From positions 1 to 52,832 of the forward strand of contig NZ_SMKQ01000038.1 in assembly GCF_004348995.1 (NCBI RefSeq): a stretch of DNA of 52,832 nt. The letters run 5' to 3'. Below the pieces are notes generated by a model, which searched no databases, was not told the DNA's origin, and saw only the letters and a list, made by a program, of their open reading frames with translations. This DNA comes from Nonomuraea terrae (lineage in GTDB: Bacteria > Actinomycetota > Actinomycetes > Streptosporangiales > Streptosporangiaceae). Of the stretch, positions 1-8,514 are shown piece after piece. Both the position numbers and the translations under genes were made by a program. Numbering within the stretch: position 1 is the stretch's first letter; each line of letters starts with the position of its first letter.

Positions 1-2
1 CC

Positions 3-821
3 CCTGAATCTCCCGGCTCCGCCTCCCCCGCTTCCCCGGCGACCCCCGGCTCGGCACCCGGCACAGGCACCGACCCTGGTGCTCCCGCCCCCGTTCTCAG
101 CCCAGTCACCCCTTCCGGCCCCGACTCTCCCAGCGGCGAGGTGACCACCACGATCGTCCCCGGCACGTCATCGGGTACGTCCCCCGGCGCCACCCCCGCT
201 CCCGATGCCGGTGGGCTTCGGCTCACGGCGCATCAGGCGCTGACGTTGACCGGGATCCTCGCGCTCTGCGTGGCCGTGCTGGCGTTCCAGCTCGACGTGG
301 GCCTGACCGCCGTCACCGTCGCCGTGATCCTCTCCCTCACCTCCCCGAAGGCGAACAAGGGCGCCGTCGAGCGCGTCGCCTGGCCGACCGTGCTGCTGAT
401 CTGCGGCGTCGTCACGTACGTAGGCGTCCTGCAGGAGATCGGCACCATCGACTACGTCGGCTCGGCGGTGGCCGCGATCGGCATCCCGCTGCTGGTGGCG
501 CTGCTGATCTGCTACGTGGGCGGCGTCGTGTCGGCGTTCGCCTCGACGGTCGGCATCCTGGGCGCGCTGGTGCCGCTGGCCGTACCGCTGCTGTCGCAGG
601 GCACCCTGGGCCCGGTGGCGATGATCGCGGCGCTGTCGGTGTCGTCGGCGATCGTGGACGTCAGCCCCTTCTCCACGACGGGCGCACTGCTCGTGGCCAA
701 CGTCAGGGGCATGGAACGCGACCAGTTCTACCGCAAGCTCCTGGCGTACGGCGCCGCCGTCGTCGCCGTGGGCCCTCTGGCCGCCTGGGCCGTCCTGGTG
801 GCCCCGGGCTGGCTCGGCTGA
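3..821 (+). CDS. SLC13/MatC-type carboxylate transporter, C-terminal part (cut by the left edge)
   Basis: The reading frame is open to the first base of the window, so this is the 3' part of a longer gene whose start lies outside. The first ~65 residues form a Pro/Ser/Gly/Ala/Thr-rich low-complexity stretch. After it come several hydrophobic segments typical of the second half of SLC13/MatC-like or citrate/ArsB-type permeases, with the sequences PLLVALLICYVGGVVSAFAS and SSAIVDVSPFSTTGAL. The latter resembles the second substrate/sodium-binding hairpin of these carriers. The low-complexity stretch therefore probably links the two membrane halves. An internal GTG at 141 could be taken for a start, but the upstream coding frame argues against it. 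Substrate is unknown; dicarboxylate is a family-level guess. Confidence 0.75.
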   Translation, partial: PESPGSASPASPATPGSAPGTGTDPGAPAPVLSPVTPSGPDSPSGEVTTTIVPGTSSGTSPGATPAPDAGGLRLTAHQALTLTGILALCVAVLAFQLDVGLTAVTVAVILSLTSPKANKGAVERVAWPTVLLICGVVTYVGVLQEIGTIDYVGSAVAAIGIPLLVALLICYVGGVVSAFASTVGILGALVPLAVPLLSQGTLGPVAMIAALSVSSAIVDVSPFSTTGALLVANVRGMERDQFYRKLLAYGAAVVAVGPLAAWAVLVAPGWLG

Positions 822-830
822 CTGAGCCGT

Positions 831-872
831 CCAGGTCGCCCCGGGCTGACTCGGCCCACTGGGGCGGCCTGG
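831..872. terminator. Likely bidirectional terminator hairpin
   Basis: A 12-base arm CCAGGTCGCCCC (831-842) pairs with GGGGCGGCCTGG (861-872) with one mismatch. It lies between two convergent genes, the transporter ending at 821 and the EthD-like gene ending at 960. No clear T-run follows, as is usual in such GC-rich genomes. Confidence 0.5.
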
Positions 873-959
873 CGGGTCTCGAAGCGGGGCGGACCGCCAG
901 GCGGTGCGGGCGGCCTGAGTGCCGTACCGCATCGTCCGGGCGGCCCGCCCCGGCGCGCG

Positions 960-1271
960 TCAGACGATCAGGCCGGCCGGGCCGGTCAGCATCGTGGTGC
1001 CCGCGCCGGCGAAGTTCGCCAGGTCGGCGACCGCCGCCCGGCCCTCCTCACCTGCCATCGCCGCGTTGAAGGCGTTCTCGTCGTCGAACGTCAGCACCGC
1101 CGCGAGATGGTACGCGGGCCGATCGCCCCTGGGGGCGACGGGCCGCATGACCGAGTACGCGCGCAGCCCCGGCAGCCGGGCGGCGAGCGGGGCGTGCGTC
1201 TCGTCGTAGTGCTTGTCGAAGGCCTCGGTGCTCTCGGGATGGTGGTAGAGCACGATGAGCTGATAAGCCAC
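960..1271 (-). CDS. EthD family protein
   Basis: About 103 residues, the usual size for the ferredoxin-like dimeric alpha/beta-barrel EthD family. The N-terminus MAYQLIVLYHHPESTEAFDK followed by HYDETHAPLAARLPGLRAY is the family signature (short beta strand, then the Y..TH.PL motif). EthD-like proteins accompany oxidative degradation pathways or act as small isomerases or carriers; the exact reaction here is not predictable. I chose the GTG at 1271 because GGAGG sits just upstream; a longer frame to 1382 lacks family sequence. The next genes downstream on the other side are convergent, so it is probably monocistronic. Confidence 0.8.
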   Translation of the reverse strand: MAYQLIVLYHHPESTEAFDKHYDETHAPLAARLPGLRAYSVMRPVAPRGDRPAYHLAAVLTFDDENAFNAAMAGEEGRAAVADLANFAGAGTTMLTGPAGLIV

Positions 1272-1442
1272 TGTCCGCCTCCAAGGTCGGGATGTCCTTC
1301 GATGAAACCCCGCCCCGGCCCACCGCGATAGAGCCATCGCCGGCCGGCCGCATGCCCCGCGAGGAGCCACGTCGCCCAGCACCGTCCCGAACGGGCAGCT
1401 CGAAGGCGGACCCGGCAGACAGTGCCGTCCTATGGCACTCCA

Positions 1443-2777
1443 CTACGTGCCCGGGGCTGTACCCGTTGAGGCTCGGTGGTGCGGTTCTGTCGCCTGCCAT
1501 GTCAGTGCGACGAGCGCGGCACAGCCGCACAGTGCCGCGTTCCAGGCCAGCGCCATGCCGGGGGTGGTGAGGTCGGCCAGCGCGCCCGCCACCCACGGCC
1601 CTGCCGTCTGACCGGCGGCGAACACCACCGTCAGCGCGCCCAGCACACCCGTCCACGCCGCCTCCGGGACGGTGGCGCGGACCAGCGCCGTCACCGCCGA
1701 CGGGATCACCATGAGCGTGAGCCCGAACGCGATCGCCGACAGCAGGGGCGCCGCACCCGCCAGCGGCGCCGTGGCGGCGACCGCCTGCACCGCCAGGAGG
1801 ACGGCCAGTGCCCGCGCGTCCCGCCAGGCCGCGATGGGCCTGTTCCAGAGGGCCGGCGCGACCAACGCGCTCACGCCCACGACCGTCCACGTCAACGCCA
1901 CCTGGAACGGACTCGCCCGCTGACCGGCGAGAAACTCCGACAGGAACGTGAGATAGGCCAGATACCCCGCGCCGAACAGCGCGTACACCACCGCGATCCG
2001 CCACAGCCGCGCCAGGTGAGGACGCGCCGCCCCCTCCCCCACCGCCGGCCGTGGCGGGCGAGGACGGACCACACCCTTCCCCATCCTCGCCGGCCGTGGT
2101 GGATGGGAGCGTGCCGCTGCCTCGTCCACCTCAGCGCATACACGGCCGGGGGCGTCGGTTTTCGCCCCGGCTGACAGGGCGGCGCGCCAGCCGATGGCCG
2201 TGCCGGCGAGTGCGGCCAGCCCGAATCCCAGCCACACCAGCTGCCATCGATCCGGTGCGACGAAAGGGACGACGGCGCCGCTGAGGACGATGCCGAGCCC
2301 GCCGCCCGCGTAGTAGACGCCGATCGGGGACGCCGAGCCGGACCGGGTGGCCAACCGGCCGGCGAGTACGCCCCCGGTGACGAAGACGAGCGCGCAGCCG
2401 AGCCCCGCGACGGCGCGCAGGACGACCTGCGCCGCTGCCTCTCCGCTGACGGCCGTGGCCGCCAGCGACACGGAGGTGAGGATCATCCCGGCGCGGAAGG
2501 TGACGGAGAGCCCCAGGCGGCGTGTCACGGCGGCGGTGACGAGCGCGCCGGCCAGGTAGCCCGCGCCGTTGGCCGTGGTCATCGCGCCCGCCTGGGCGAG
2601 ACTCCATCCCAGCGCCGTACGCATGCCCGGGACCAGCAGCCCGTACGCGAACCGTCCCAGTCCGAGCGCCGCCGCGACCCCCAAGGAGAGCCCCGCCGCC
2701 TGCCACAGCGCGCGGCGGGCGGCCGACCGGCGGCTCGCGTGATCGCGAAGACCGGCGTCCTGGGAGGAGCGCGTCAC
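1443..2777 (-). CDS. MFS transporter (YbfB/YjiJ-like)
   Basis: 444-residue major facilitator protein with about 12 hydrophobic segments and a central Arg/Pro-rich loop of ~60 residues between the two six-helix halves. The start LGVAAALGLGRFAYGLLVPG with the LGRF.Y motif in helix 1 is characteristic of YbfB/YjiJ-type MFS exporters. The GTG start at 2777 overlaps the TGA of the upstream hydrolase (GTGA), so the pair is translationally coupled. A longer frame to 2999 only reads the hydrolase in another frame. Substrate unknown. Being coupled to a hydrolase and divergent from a TetR gene suggests a drug or small-molecule response module. Confidence 0.85.
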   Translation of the reverse strand: MTRSSQDAGLRDHASRRSAARRALWQAAGLSLGVAAALGLGRFAYGLLVPGMRTALGWSLAQAGAMTTANGAGYLAGALVTAAVTRRLGLSVTFRAGMILTSVSLAATAVSGEAAAQVVLRAVAGLGCALVFVTGGVLAGRLATRSGSASPIGVYYAGGGLGIVLSGAVVPFVAPDRWQLVWLGFGLAALAGTAIGWRAALSAGAKTDAPGRVCAEVDEAAARSHPPRPARMGKGVVRPRPPRPAVGEGAARPHLARLWRIAVVYALFGAGYLAYLTFLSEFLAGQRASPFQVALTWTVVGVSALVAPALWNRPIAAWRDARALAVLLAVQAVAATAPLAGAAPLLSAIAFGLTLMVIPSAVTALVRATVPEAAWTGVLGALTVVFAAGQTAGPWVAGALADLTTPGMALAWNAALCGCAALVALTWQATEPHHRASTGTAPGT

Positions 2778-3547
2778 AGCCGGCCGTCGAGAAAGGCGCG
2801 GACGGTCTCGATGAGGCGCCCCCGGTGGTCGGAGAGGGCGTGGTCGGTGTGCCACTCGTGATGGTCGAGCGCGGCCTGGTCGTACGCCTTCACCAGCGGC
2901 CGGTGGTGTACGTCCGCCGGGGTCACGGTGTCGTCCGAGGTGCCGATGAGCAGCACCGGCCGGCCGGCGAGCCGGGGTGACAGGCCGGCCAGGCTCCACC
3001 GGTCACCTGCCCGCTCCATCTCGGCGACCAGCGCCTCGCCGCTCGTCCCGCGCAGGGGCAGGAGTTCCTCCCCGAACGCCTCGACGTAACGCGCCCGGGC
3101 GGCCGGGTCGAGCGTGCGGGACACCGTACCGAAGTCGAAGCCCGACACCGACACCACGGCCGCGATGGACGGGTCGGCGGCGGCGATCATCAGCGCGGCG
3201 AATCCCCCGAAACTATGCCCGAACAGCGCCAGACGTCCCGGATCCAGCCGGTACGCCGACGCGAACGCCTCCGTACGCACGGCACGCGCCACGGCGGCGG
3301 CGTCCTCCAGCGCGTTCGCCCACGACCAGGTGCCTCCCATGCCCCACGAGCCGCGGTAGTGGAAGGCGACGGCGGCGTAGCCCGCGGCTCGCAGCGCCTG
3401 CGCCAGGTCGAGGTTGCGCTCGTTGCCCGGAAAGCCCTGCAGGAGCAGCACGACGGGATACGGCCCCGGCCCGGCCGGCAGGTGCAGCAACCCGGCCAGC
3501 GGCACTCCGCCGCTGTCGAACGTCACTGCGGGGGTGGCGGCTCTCAC
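2774..3547 (-). CDS. alpha/beta hydrolase (dienelactone hydrolase / S9-like)
   Basis: 257-residue cytoplasmic alpha/beta-hydrolase. The nucleophile elbow GHSFGG is at residues 110-115 (Ser112). The oxyanion region is at LLLQGFPGN near residue 35. The probable acid is in the GTSDDTVTP segment and the probable His in the HEWHTDHAL region near the C-terminus. Such proteins hydrolyse esters or lactones; the substrate is unknown. The GTG start at 3547 is preceded by AAGGAGG at good spacing. It is first in a two-gene operon with the MFS gene and divergent from a TetR regulator, so it is probably controlled through the repeats in the shared intergenic region. Confidence 0.85.
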   Translation of the reverse strand: MRAATPAVTFDSGGVPLAGLLHLPAGPGPYPVVLLLQGFPGNERNLDLAQALRAAGYAAVAFHYRGSWGMGGTWSWANALEDAAAVARAVRTEAFASAYRLDPGRLALFGHSFGGFAALMIAAADPSIAAVVSVSGFDFGTVSRTLDPAARARYVEAFGEELLPLRGTSGEALVAEMERAGDRWSLAGLSPRLAGRPVLLIGTSDDTVTPADVHHRPLVKAYDQAALDHHEWHTDHALSDHRGRLIETVRAFLDGRL

Positions 3548-3562
3548 GATGATCCTCCTTAG

Positions 3563-3606
3563 ATCGAACCGATCGGTACGATAACAGTAATCGAACCGCC
3601 CGTTAC
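3563..3606. promoter_or_regulatory. Direct-repeat operator candidate for the 3616 TetR regulator
   Basis: Two imperfect 17-base direct repeats, ATCGAACCGATCGGTAC (3563-3579) and ATCGAACCGCCCGTTAC (3590-3606), lie in the 68-base divergent gap. The first contains the perfect palindrome ACCGATCGGT. Position between a TetR gene and its divergent hydrolase/MFS pair makes these the likely operator. This is inference; no binding data. Confidence 0.5.
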
Positions 3607-3615
3607 CATCTAGGG

Positions 3616-4227
3616 GTGCCTGTACCGAAGGGAAGCACTCTCGACCCGGAGCGAACCCGCGCCGCGATCATCGAGGCGGCCATGCCGATCCTGTACGAGC
3701 GGGGCCTGGACGGCGTCGGCGTGGCCGGGCTCTGCGCCGCCGTCGGGGTGTCGAAAGAGACGCTCTACCGGCACTTCGGCTCCAAGGAGGGCCTGATCGA
3801 GGCGGTGCTGGAGGCCAGGAGCGACCGCGTGACGCGCTGGCTGCGCACATCCGCCGAGGCCGCGGGCGAAGACCCGGCCGACCAACTGGCCGCGGTCTTC
3901 GACGCGCTGGCCGACTGGCACGCCGAGCCCGACTTCCGCGGCTGCGCCCTGCTCAACGCCGCCGCCCAGCATCACGGCGCACCCGAGCTGGACCTCGCGG
4001 CGCGCCACCTCGAACGCCGGCTGGCGCTGCTGACCGAGATCGCCACGAGGGCAGGGGCGACCGACCCCGGGGCGCTGGCCCGTCAGCTGCTCATCCTGGT
4101 GACCGGCTCAACCGTCGTGGCGGACCAGCACCCTGCCACACCCGACGCTGCCCGCCTCGCCCGGCAGGCCGCGCTCACGCTGCTGCAAGCGGCCGGCTCA
4201 CCGCCATCAAGCCGCGAGCCCCGGTGA
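3616..4227 (+). CDS. TetR/AcrR family transcriptional regulator
   Basis: 203 residues, normal for TetR. The N-terminal helix-turn-helix is seen in residues ~10-60: IIEAAMPILYERGLDGVGVAGL, then VGVSKETLYRHFGSKEGL, the classic recognition helix. The C-terminal ligand domain has no recognisable ligand signature. GTG start at 3616. Divergent from the hydrolase/MFS operon with a 68-base gap holding direct repeats, so it most likely represses that operon and itself. Confidence 0.88.
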   Translation: MPVPKGSTLDPERTRAAIIEAAMPILYERGLDGVGVAGLCAAVGVSKETLYRHFGSKEGLIEAVLEARSDRVTRWLRTSAEAAGEDPADQLAAVFDALADWHAEPDFRGCALLNAAAQHHGAPELDLAARHLERRLALLTEIATRAGATDPGALARQLLILVTGSTVVADQHPATPDAARLARQAALTLLQAAGSPPSSREPR

Positions 4228-4426
4228 AGTCGACGCGCCACACGGCAAATCCCCCAGCTCCTGATTCGCCCCGCGGGCGGGAGGCGCCGTCCCACCCGGG
4301 CACATCGTCTGGCTCATCACAGCGGATGGCGCCCGTCGCGGCTGCGCGCGCTGGAGCTGACGCCGCGATCGGCAACGAGCCGGTGGCCGCGCCGTACGCC
4401 ATCGACCCGGGATCGCATGGCCCCCT
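4228..4426. other. Convergent intergenic gap with no recognised feature
   Basis: About 200 bases between two convergent TetR genes. I see no convincing gene, RNA or strong terminator; only a weak GAGCGAG/CTCGTTC complementarity near 4430. Confidence 0.4.
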
Positions 4427-5095
4427 TCAGGAGCGAGACGGGCTCGTTCCGGCGCCGTAGCGTAGCCCGTCGACGAGGAGCGCGACCATGCGCCGGCTGT
4501 AGGCGACCCCTCCGCCCTCCACCGGCAGGCACAGGTTGGCGACGGCGTACAGCAGGTCCTTGGCGCTGATCTCGGCGCGGATCTCACCGCTCGCGGTCGC
4601 GGTTTCGAGCAGCGAGTCGAGGGTGGGGCCGAGTCGTTGCATGAAGTAGCCGGGCAGGGCGTCGAACGCCGGATCGCCGGAGTGGAGGGCGGTGGCGAGC
4701 CCGCGTTTGGTGGCGAGGAATTCGGTGTAGCGCAGGAGCCACCTCTCGAGTGCCTCTCCTGGCTCGTGGGCGGCGCTGAGCGCCGGGGCGGCGTCGGCGC
4801 AGGCGTCCACTTCGCGCTGGAACACGGCCTTGACCAGGTCGGAACGCTGGGGGAAGTGCCGGTACAGCGTGCCGACTCCGACGCCGGCCAGATCGGCGAT
4901 CTGTTTGGCGGGGGCGTCGACGCCTGAGGTGCCGAAGACCGTCTTGGCCGCTTCGAGCAGGGAGTCGACGTTGCGCTGGGCGTCGGCGCGCAGGCGGCGC
5001 GGCGCTCGTTCGCGTGCGCCCTGATCCGCGGAGCCGGTCGAGTCGGCTCTGGTGGGCGCCGTTTTCTCGGGCACGGCTCTCCTTCGCTCTTGCAT
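4427..5095 (-). CDS. TetR family transcriptional regulator of the AKR/SDR operon
   Basis: About 222 residues. After a ~35-residue charged lead, the TetR helix-turn-helix is clear: NVDSLLEAAKTVFGTSGVDAP, then IADLAGVGVGTLYRHFPQRSDL. The C-terminal part (about residues 85-215) is of the type found in many actinobacterial TetR proteins next to aldo/keto reductases. I use the ATG at 5095. A GTG at 5074 has a better ribosome site (GAAGGAG), and a GTG at 5137 would put the start inside an operator-like palindrome, so I reject that one. Divergent from the aldo/keto reductase; two palindromes lie between. Confidence 0.85.
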   Translation of the reverse strand: MQERRRAVPEKTAPTRADSTGSADQGARERAPRRLRADAQRNVDSLLEAAKTVFGTSGVDAPAKQIADLAGVGVGTLYRHFPQRSDLVKAVFQREVDACADAAPALSAAHEPGEALERWLLRYTEFLATKRGLATALHSGDPAFDALPGYFMQRLGPTLDSLLETATASGEIRAEISAKDLLYAVANLCLPVEGGGVAYSRRMVALLVDGLRYGAGTSPSRS

Positions 5096-5099
5096 AACC

Positions 5100-5136
5100 G
5101 GAAAGTCTTTCCGTATAGTTCTGGAAAGACGTTCCA
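5100..5136. promoter_or_regulatory. Twin palindromic operator (GGAAAG-n-CTTTCC type)
   Basis: GGAAAGTCTTTCC (5100-5112) is a perfect 6+1+6 palindrome. TGGAAAGACGTTCCA (5122-5136) is a near-perfect second copy. Centres are 23 bases apart, about two helical turns. It sits in the TetR/aldo-keto reductase divergent gap, immediately before the chosen TetR start, as expected for autorepression plus control of the reductase operon. Confidence 0.6.
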
Positions 5137-5204
5137 CTTAGGTCCAGGGTACGGCATGCACACTCGCCGGCGACACCTCGACCTCCAGCCTCAGGAGAAT
5201 CCGT

Positions 5205-6257
5205 ATGCAGTACCGCACTCTCGGCAGGACCGGCATCAAGGTCAGCCCGTACGCGCTCGGCGCCATGATGTTCGGAGCCGTCGGCAACCCCGACCACGAC
5301 GACTCGCTCAAGATCATCCACAGGGCTCTCGACGCCGGGATCAACGTCATCGACACCGCCGACATGTACTCCCACGGCGAGTCAGAAGAGATCGTGGGCA
5401 AGGCGCTCAAGGGGCGCCGCGACGACGTCGTGCTCGCCACCAAGGCCCGGTTCCCCGTGGACTACGACCCCAGCGGCGCCGCCCCGGTCCTCCCCAACCG
5501 GTCGGGCGCCTCACGCCGCTGGCTGATCCGCGCCCTGGACGACTCGCTGCGCCGCCTCGGCACCGACTACGTCGACCTGTACCAGATCCACCAGCCCGAC
5601 CCCGACACCGACATCGAGGAGACCCTCTCGGCGCTCACCGACCTGGTGCGCGCCGGCAAGGTCCGGGCCATCGGCACGTCCTCCATGCCCGCCTCGGACA
5701 TCGTGCACGCCCACTGGGTCGCCGAGCGGCGCGGCCTGGCCCGGCTGCACACCGAGCAGCCTCCGTACTCGATACTCAACCGCGGCATCGAGCGTGAGGT
5801 CCTGCCCGTGGCCCAGCAGTACGGCATGGGCACCCTGGTCTGGAGCCCGCTCGCCAGCGGCCTGCTCACCGGCCGCTACCGCAGGTACCAGCCGAACACC
5901 ACGCATCGTTCCCGGTTCGGCTTCCAGCACCTGACGGACGAGCGCCGCCTGGACGCCGTCGAGGAGCTCATCCCGCTCGCCCAGGACGCCGGGATCCCGC
6001 TGACCCACCTGGCCATGGCCTTCGCGATCGCCCACCCCGGCGTCACGTCCGCGATCATCGGGCCGCGCACCATGGAGCAGCTCGACGGCCTCCTCGCCGG
6101 CGTCGAGGTCACGCTCACCGACGAGGTCCTCGACCGCATCGACGAGATCGTGCCGCCCGGCACCGACATCGGCGCCCTCGACATGGCCTACGACCCGCCC
6201 GCCATCCAGCAGGCGCGCCTGCGTCGCCGGCCCGTCGACGAACGCGCCGCCGCCTGA
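5205..6257 (+). CDS. aldo/keto reductase
   Basis: 350-residue NADPH-dependent (beta/alpha)8 aldo/keto reductase. The catalytic tetrad is visible: Asp50 and Tyr55 in the VIDTADMYSHGES motif, Lys80 in ATKARF, and His129 in LYQIHQPD. The C-terminal cofactor region IGPRTMEQLDGLL is also present. Such enzymes reduce aldehydes/ketones or oxidise sugars; the substrate is not predictable. The ATG follows AGGAG (within CTCAGGAGAATCCGT). First gene of a two-gene operon with the SDR 45 bases downstream, and divergent from the TetR gene with twin palindromes. Confidence 0.92.
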   Translation: MQYRTLGRTGIKVSPYALGAMMFGAVGNPDHDDSLKIIHRALDAGINVIDTADMYSHGESEEIVGKALKGRRDDVVLATKARFPVDYDPSGAAPVLPNRSGASRRWLIRALDDSLRRLGTDYVDLYQIHQPDPDTDIEETLSALTDLVRAGKVRAIGTSSMPASDIVHAHWVAERRGLARLHTEQPPYSILNRGIEREVLPVAQQYGMGTLVWSPLASGLLTGRYRRYQPNTTHRSRFGFQHLTDERRLDAVEELIPLAQDAGIPLTHLAMAFAIAHPGVTSAIIGPRTMEQLDGLLAGVEVTLTDEVLDRIDEIVPPGTDIGALDMAYDPPAIQQARLRRRPVDERAAA

Positions 6258-6302
6258 CCGCATCCCCGTACCCGCGACGCCCCACCACGAAGGACCGCTC
6301 TC

Positions 6303-7292
6303 ATGACCCACAAGCAACACCCCGTCGGGACAGGGTTCACCGCCGCGTCGACGACCGCCGACGTCCTCGCCGGCATCGACCTGACCGGTACGAACGTCAT
6401 CGTCACCGGCGGCCACTCCGGGCTCGGCCTGGAGACCACCCGGGCGCTCGGCGACGCCGGCGCCACCATCACCGTGGGCTCGCGCGACCCGGACCGCGCC
6501 GCAGTCGCGCTGGCCGGGATCGAGCGCGTCGAGGTCAGCCGGCTGGACCTGCTCGACCCGGCGTCGATCGACGCCTTCGCGACCCGGTACCTCGATCTCG
6601 GCCGTCCGCTCCACGTCCTGATCAACAACGCCGGCCTCCCGGCCCCTGACGAACCGGTTCGAGACGCGCGCGGCTACGAAGCGCAGTTCGCCACCAACCA
6701 TCTGGGCCACTTCCAGCTGACCCTGGGCCTGCTGCCCGCACTGCGCGCCGCGCACGGCGCCCGAGTCGTCAACGTGTCATCCGGTGCGCAGCGAATGTCC
6801 GACATCCGCTGGGACGACCCGCACTTCACCACCGGCTACGACCCTCACCTCGCCTATGCCCAGTCCAAGACCGCCAACGTGCTGTTCGCCGTCGAGCTGG
6901 ACCGCCGATGGGCCGAGGACGGGATCCGCGGCTACGCCGCGCACCCGGGCGTCGTCGTCGGCACGAACCTGAACAGCGCGGCGGGCGAGGACCAGCTGCG
7001 GGCCATGGGGCTGATCGACGAGTCCGGCCGGCCGATCATCGCCCCCGGCCGCGGACTGAAGACCCCGCAGCAGGGGGCCGCCACCATCGTGTTCGCGGCG
7101 ACCAGCCCGCTGCTCGCCGAGATCGGCGGTGTCTACCTCAAGGACAACGACGTCTCACCGCTGGACGAGGACCCGAAGCCCATCGTCTTCGGCGCCGACC
7201 AGGACGTCCCGGCCGACATCGTGCCGCACGCCATCGACCCCCGCTCCGCCCAGCGGCTCTGGGAGCTGAGCGAGCAACTGATCAAGGCCTGA
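6303..7292 (+). CDS. SDR family oxidoreductase (retinol dehydrogenase-like)
   Basis: 329-residue short-chain dehydrogenase with the cofactor motif TGGHSGLG (35-42), NNAG (108-111), catalytic Ser near 160 (VNVSS) and Tyr185-x3-Lys189 (YAQSK). The longer C-terminus and overall form resemble the retinol dehydrogenase / protochlorophyllide-reductase-like SDRs. The ATG is preceded by GAAGGA. It is the second gene of the TetR-controlled reductase operon and probably acts on the same class of carbonyl compounds. Its 3' end faces the membrane protein gene ending at 7308, only 15 bases away. Confidence 0.9.
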   Translation: MTHKQHPVGTGFTAASTTADVLAGIDLTGTNVIVTGGHSGLGLETTRALGDAGATITVGSRDPDRAAVALAGIERVEVSRLDLLDPASIDAFATRYLDLGRPLHVLINNAGLPAPDEPVRDARGYEAQFATNHLGHFQLTLGLLPALRAAHGARVVNVSSGAQRMSDIRWDDPHFTTGYDPHLAYAQSKTANVLFAVELDRRWAEDGIRGYAAHPGVVVGTNLNSAAGEDQLRAMGLIDESGRPIIAPGRGLKTPQQGAATIVFAATSPLLAEIGGVYLKDNDVSPLDEDPKPIVFGADQDVPADIVPHAIDPRSAQRLWELSEQLIKA

Positions 7293-7307
7293 CACCCGCA
7301 GGAGGGC

Positions 7308-8294
7308 TCAGTTGACCGACGCCGCGGGCGCGGGACCGGGCACCCGGCCCTGGTACGGGTCGGTGCGGCTGAGCGCGGCGTTGCAGATGTCTTTCACGTC
7401 GGAGTCCTTGAAGTCGTCTGTCAGCGGGATGCCCAGCACCTCGAACAGCCGCCGGGCCTCCTCGGCCGTGGGCGGGGAGCTGAGCGGCGAGGCCTTGCCG
7501 ATCTCCAGCACCCGGGTCTGGTCGAGGCTGTTCTCGAGCTCGACGTACCAGGGGTTGTAGTGAGGGCTGTCACGGGGGATCGCCAGGCCGGGGAACTCGG
7601 GGCCGCGCTGTGTGATCACCAGGTTGTGCGAGGTGAGGTCGCAGCGGAACAGCGAGATCGTGCCAGAAAGGCCGATCTTCAGATCGAGGAGATGGCTGTT
7701 GTGCTGCCGGAACCAGCAGGCGGCCAGAATCGTGGAATAGACGTCCTTGCGGGTGCCGAGCACCGTCCACTTCTTCTCCTCGCCCCCGTCGCCCGCCAGA
7801 TTCTGATGCAATCTGGTGTACGCCTTGCACAACTCCTTATTCGTCGGGTCGAGTAATTCCAGCAGGAAACGCATCCTGCTGCGCGTACGTTTCGCACGTT
7901 CGATGCATTCGGGCAGCGTGACCGCCCGGATATACGTGCCGGTGCCTCCTTTGAACAGCCACATGTCGCTGCCCGCCCGCGCCTCGGCCAGCAGACGCGT
8001 GATGGCCGCCCCGTTGAGGGACTTGACGGAGTCGCCAGTGGAGAGCACCCGCCACATGCCGTCCGCCGTACGGCTCAGGGCGGCGATCTGGTCGGCCACG
8101 CGCGCCTGCCGGTTCCTGTCCCTGATCCACACGAACGCGAGCAGGGCCAGCACCGGCAGGATCAGCTCGTCGGCGTTCTGCTCGGGAAGCACTTCCAGTA
8201 GGTCGAGCACGCTCACCACGGCACCCACGAGCAGCACGATCCCGAGGTCGATATTGGTGAGCGCGCCGCGGAGCCGCATTTTGACGGACGTCAT
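7308..8294 (-). CDS. Unknown membrane protein: two TM helices plus PLD-like soluble domain
   Basis: 328 residues. Two hydrophobic segments (about residues 15-34 and 41-57) form a hairpin, followed by a ~270-residue soluble part. Residues ~105-155 (MWLFKGGTGTYIRAV, then a helix, then MRFLLELLDP) look like the beginning of a phospholipase-D-like fold, but I find no HxK catalytic motif. I do not recognise a named family and propose no function. No clear ribosome site precedes the ATG at 8294. The upstream ~170 bases are markedly AT-richer than the surroundings, which may hint at transfer. It is divergent from the ABC-2 exporter. Confidence 0.75.
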   Translation of the reverse strand: MTSVKMRLRGALTNIDLGIVLLVGAVVSVLDLLEVLPEQNADELILPVLALLAFVWIRDRNRQARVADQIAALSRTADGMWRVLSTGDSVKSLNGAAITRLLAEARAGSDMWLFKGGTGTYIRAVTLPECIERAKRTRSRMRFLLELLDPTNKELCKAYTRLHQNLAGDGGEEKKWTVLGTRKDVYSTILAACWFRQHNSHLLDLKIGLSGTISLFRCDLTSHNLVITQRGPEFPGLAIPRDSPHYNPWYVELENSLDQTRVLEIGKASPLSSPPTAEEARRLFEVLGIPLTDDFKDSDVKDICNAALSRTDPYQGRVPGPAPAASVN

Positions 8295-8514
8295 AGCTGT
8301 CGTTTAGCCCTCCCCCACGCTCCCCGTCAAGCTCAGAGCAGAAAACCAAGATCATATAATGCTTGCCAAAACTACGACAGGTCCACACAAATGCGAAAAT
8401 TGTGCGATTAAGGGGCCACCCGTAACCGCAGCTCAGCCCGTCACGGTTGCGACGCCCGGCGGACGGCGATGAAAACAACTTGCAACGCGCGTGTCCGGCG
8501 GAAAGTATCTCTGC
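8295..8514. promoter_or_regulatory. AT-richer divergent promoter region
   Basis: 220 bases between the unknown membrane protein and the ABC exporter. Contains a TATAAT hexamer at 8355-8360 on the plus strand and overlapping TATGAT on the minus strand (complement of 8351-8356). No good -35 box is seen for either, so this is only a candidate promoter. Confidence 0.35.

Noticed and set aside
4224..4460. Small plus-strand frame in the gap between the two TetR genes
   Set aside because: No ribosome site, biased composition and no motif; treated as chance.
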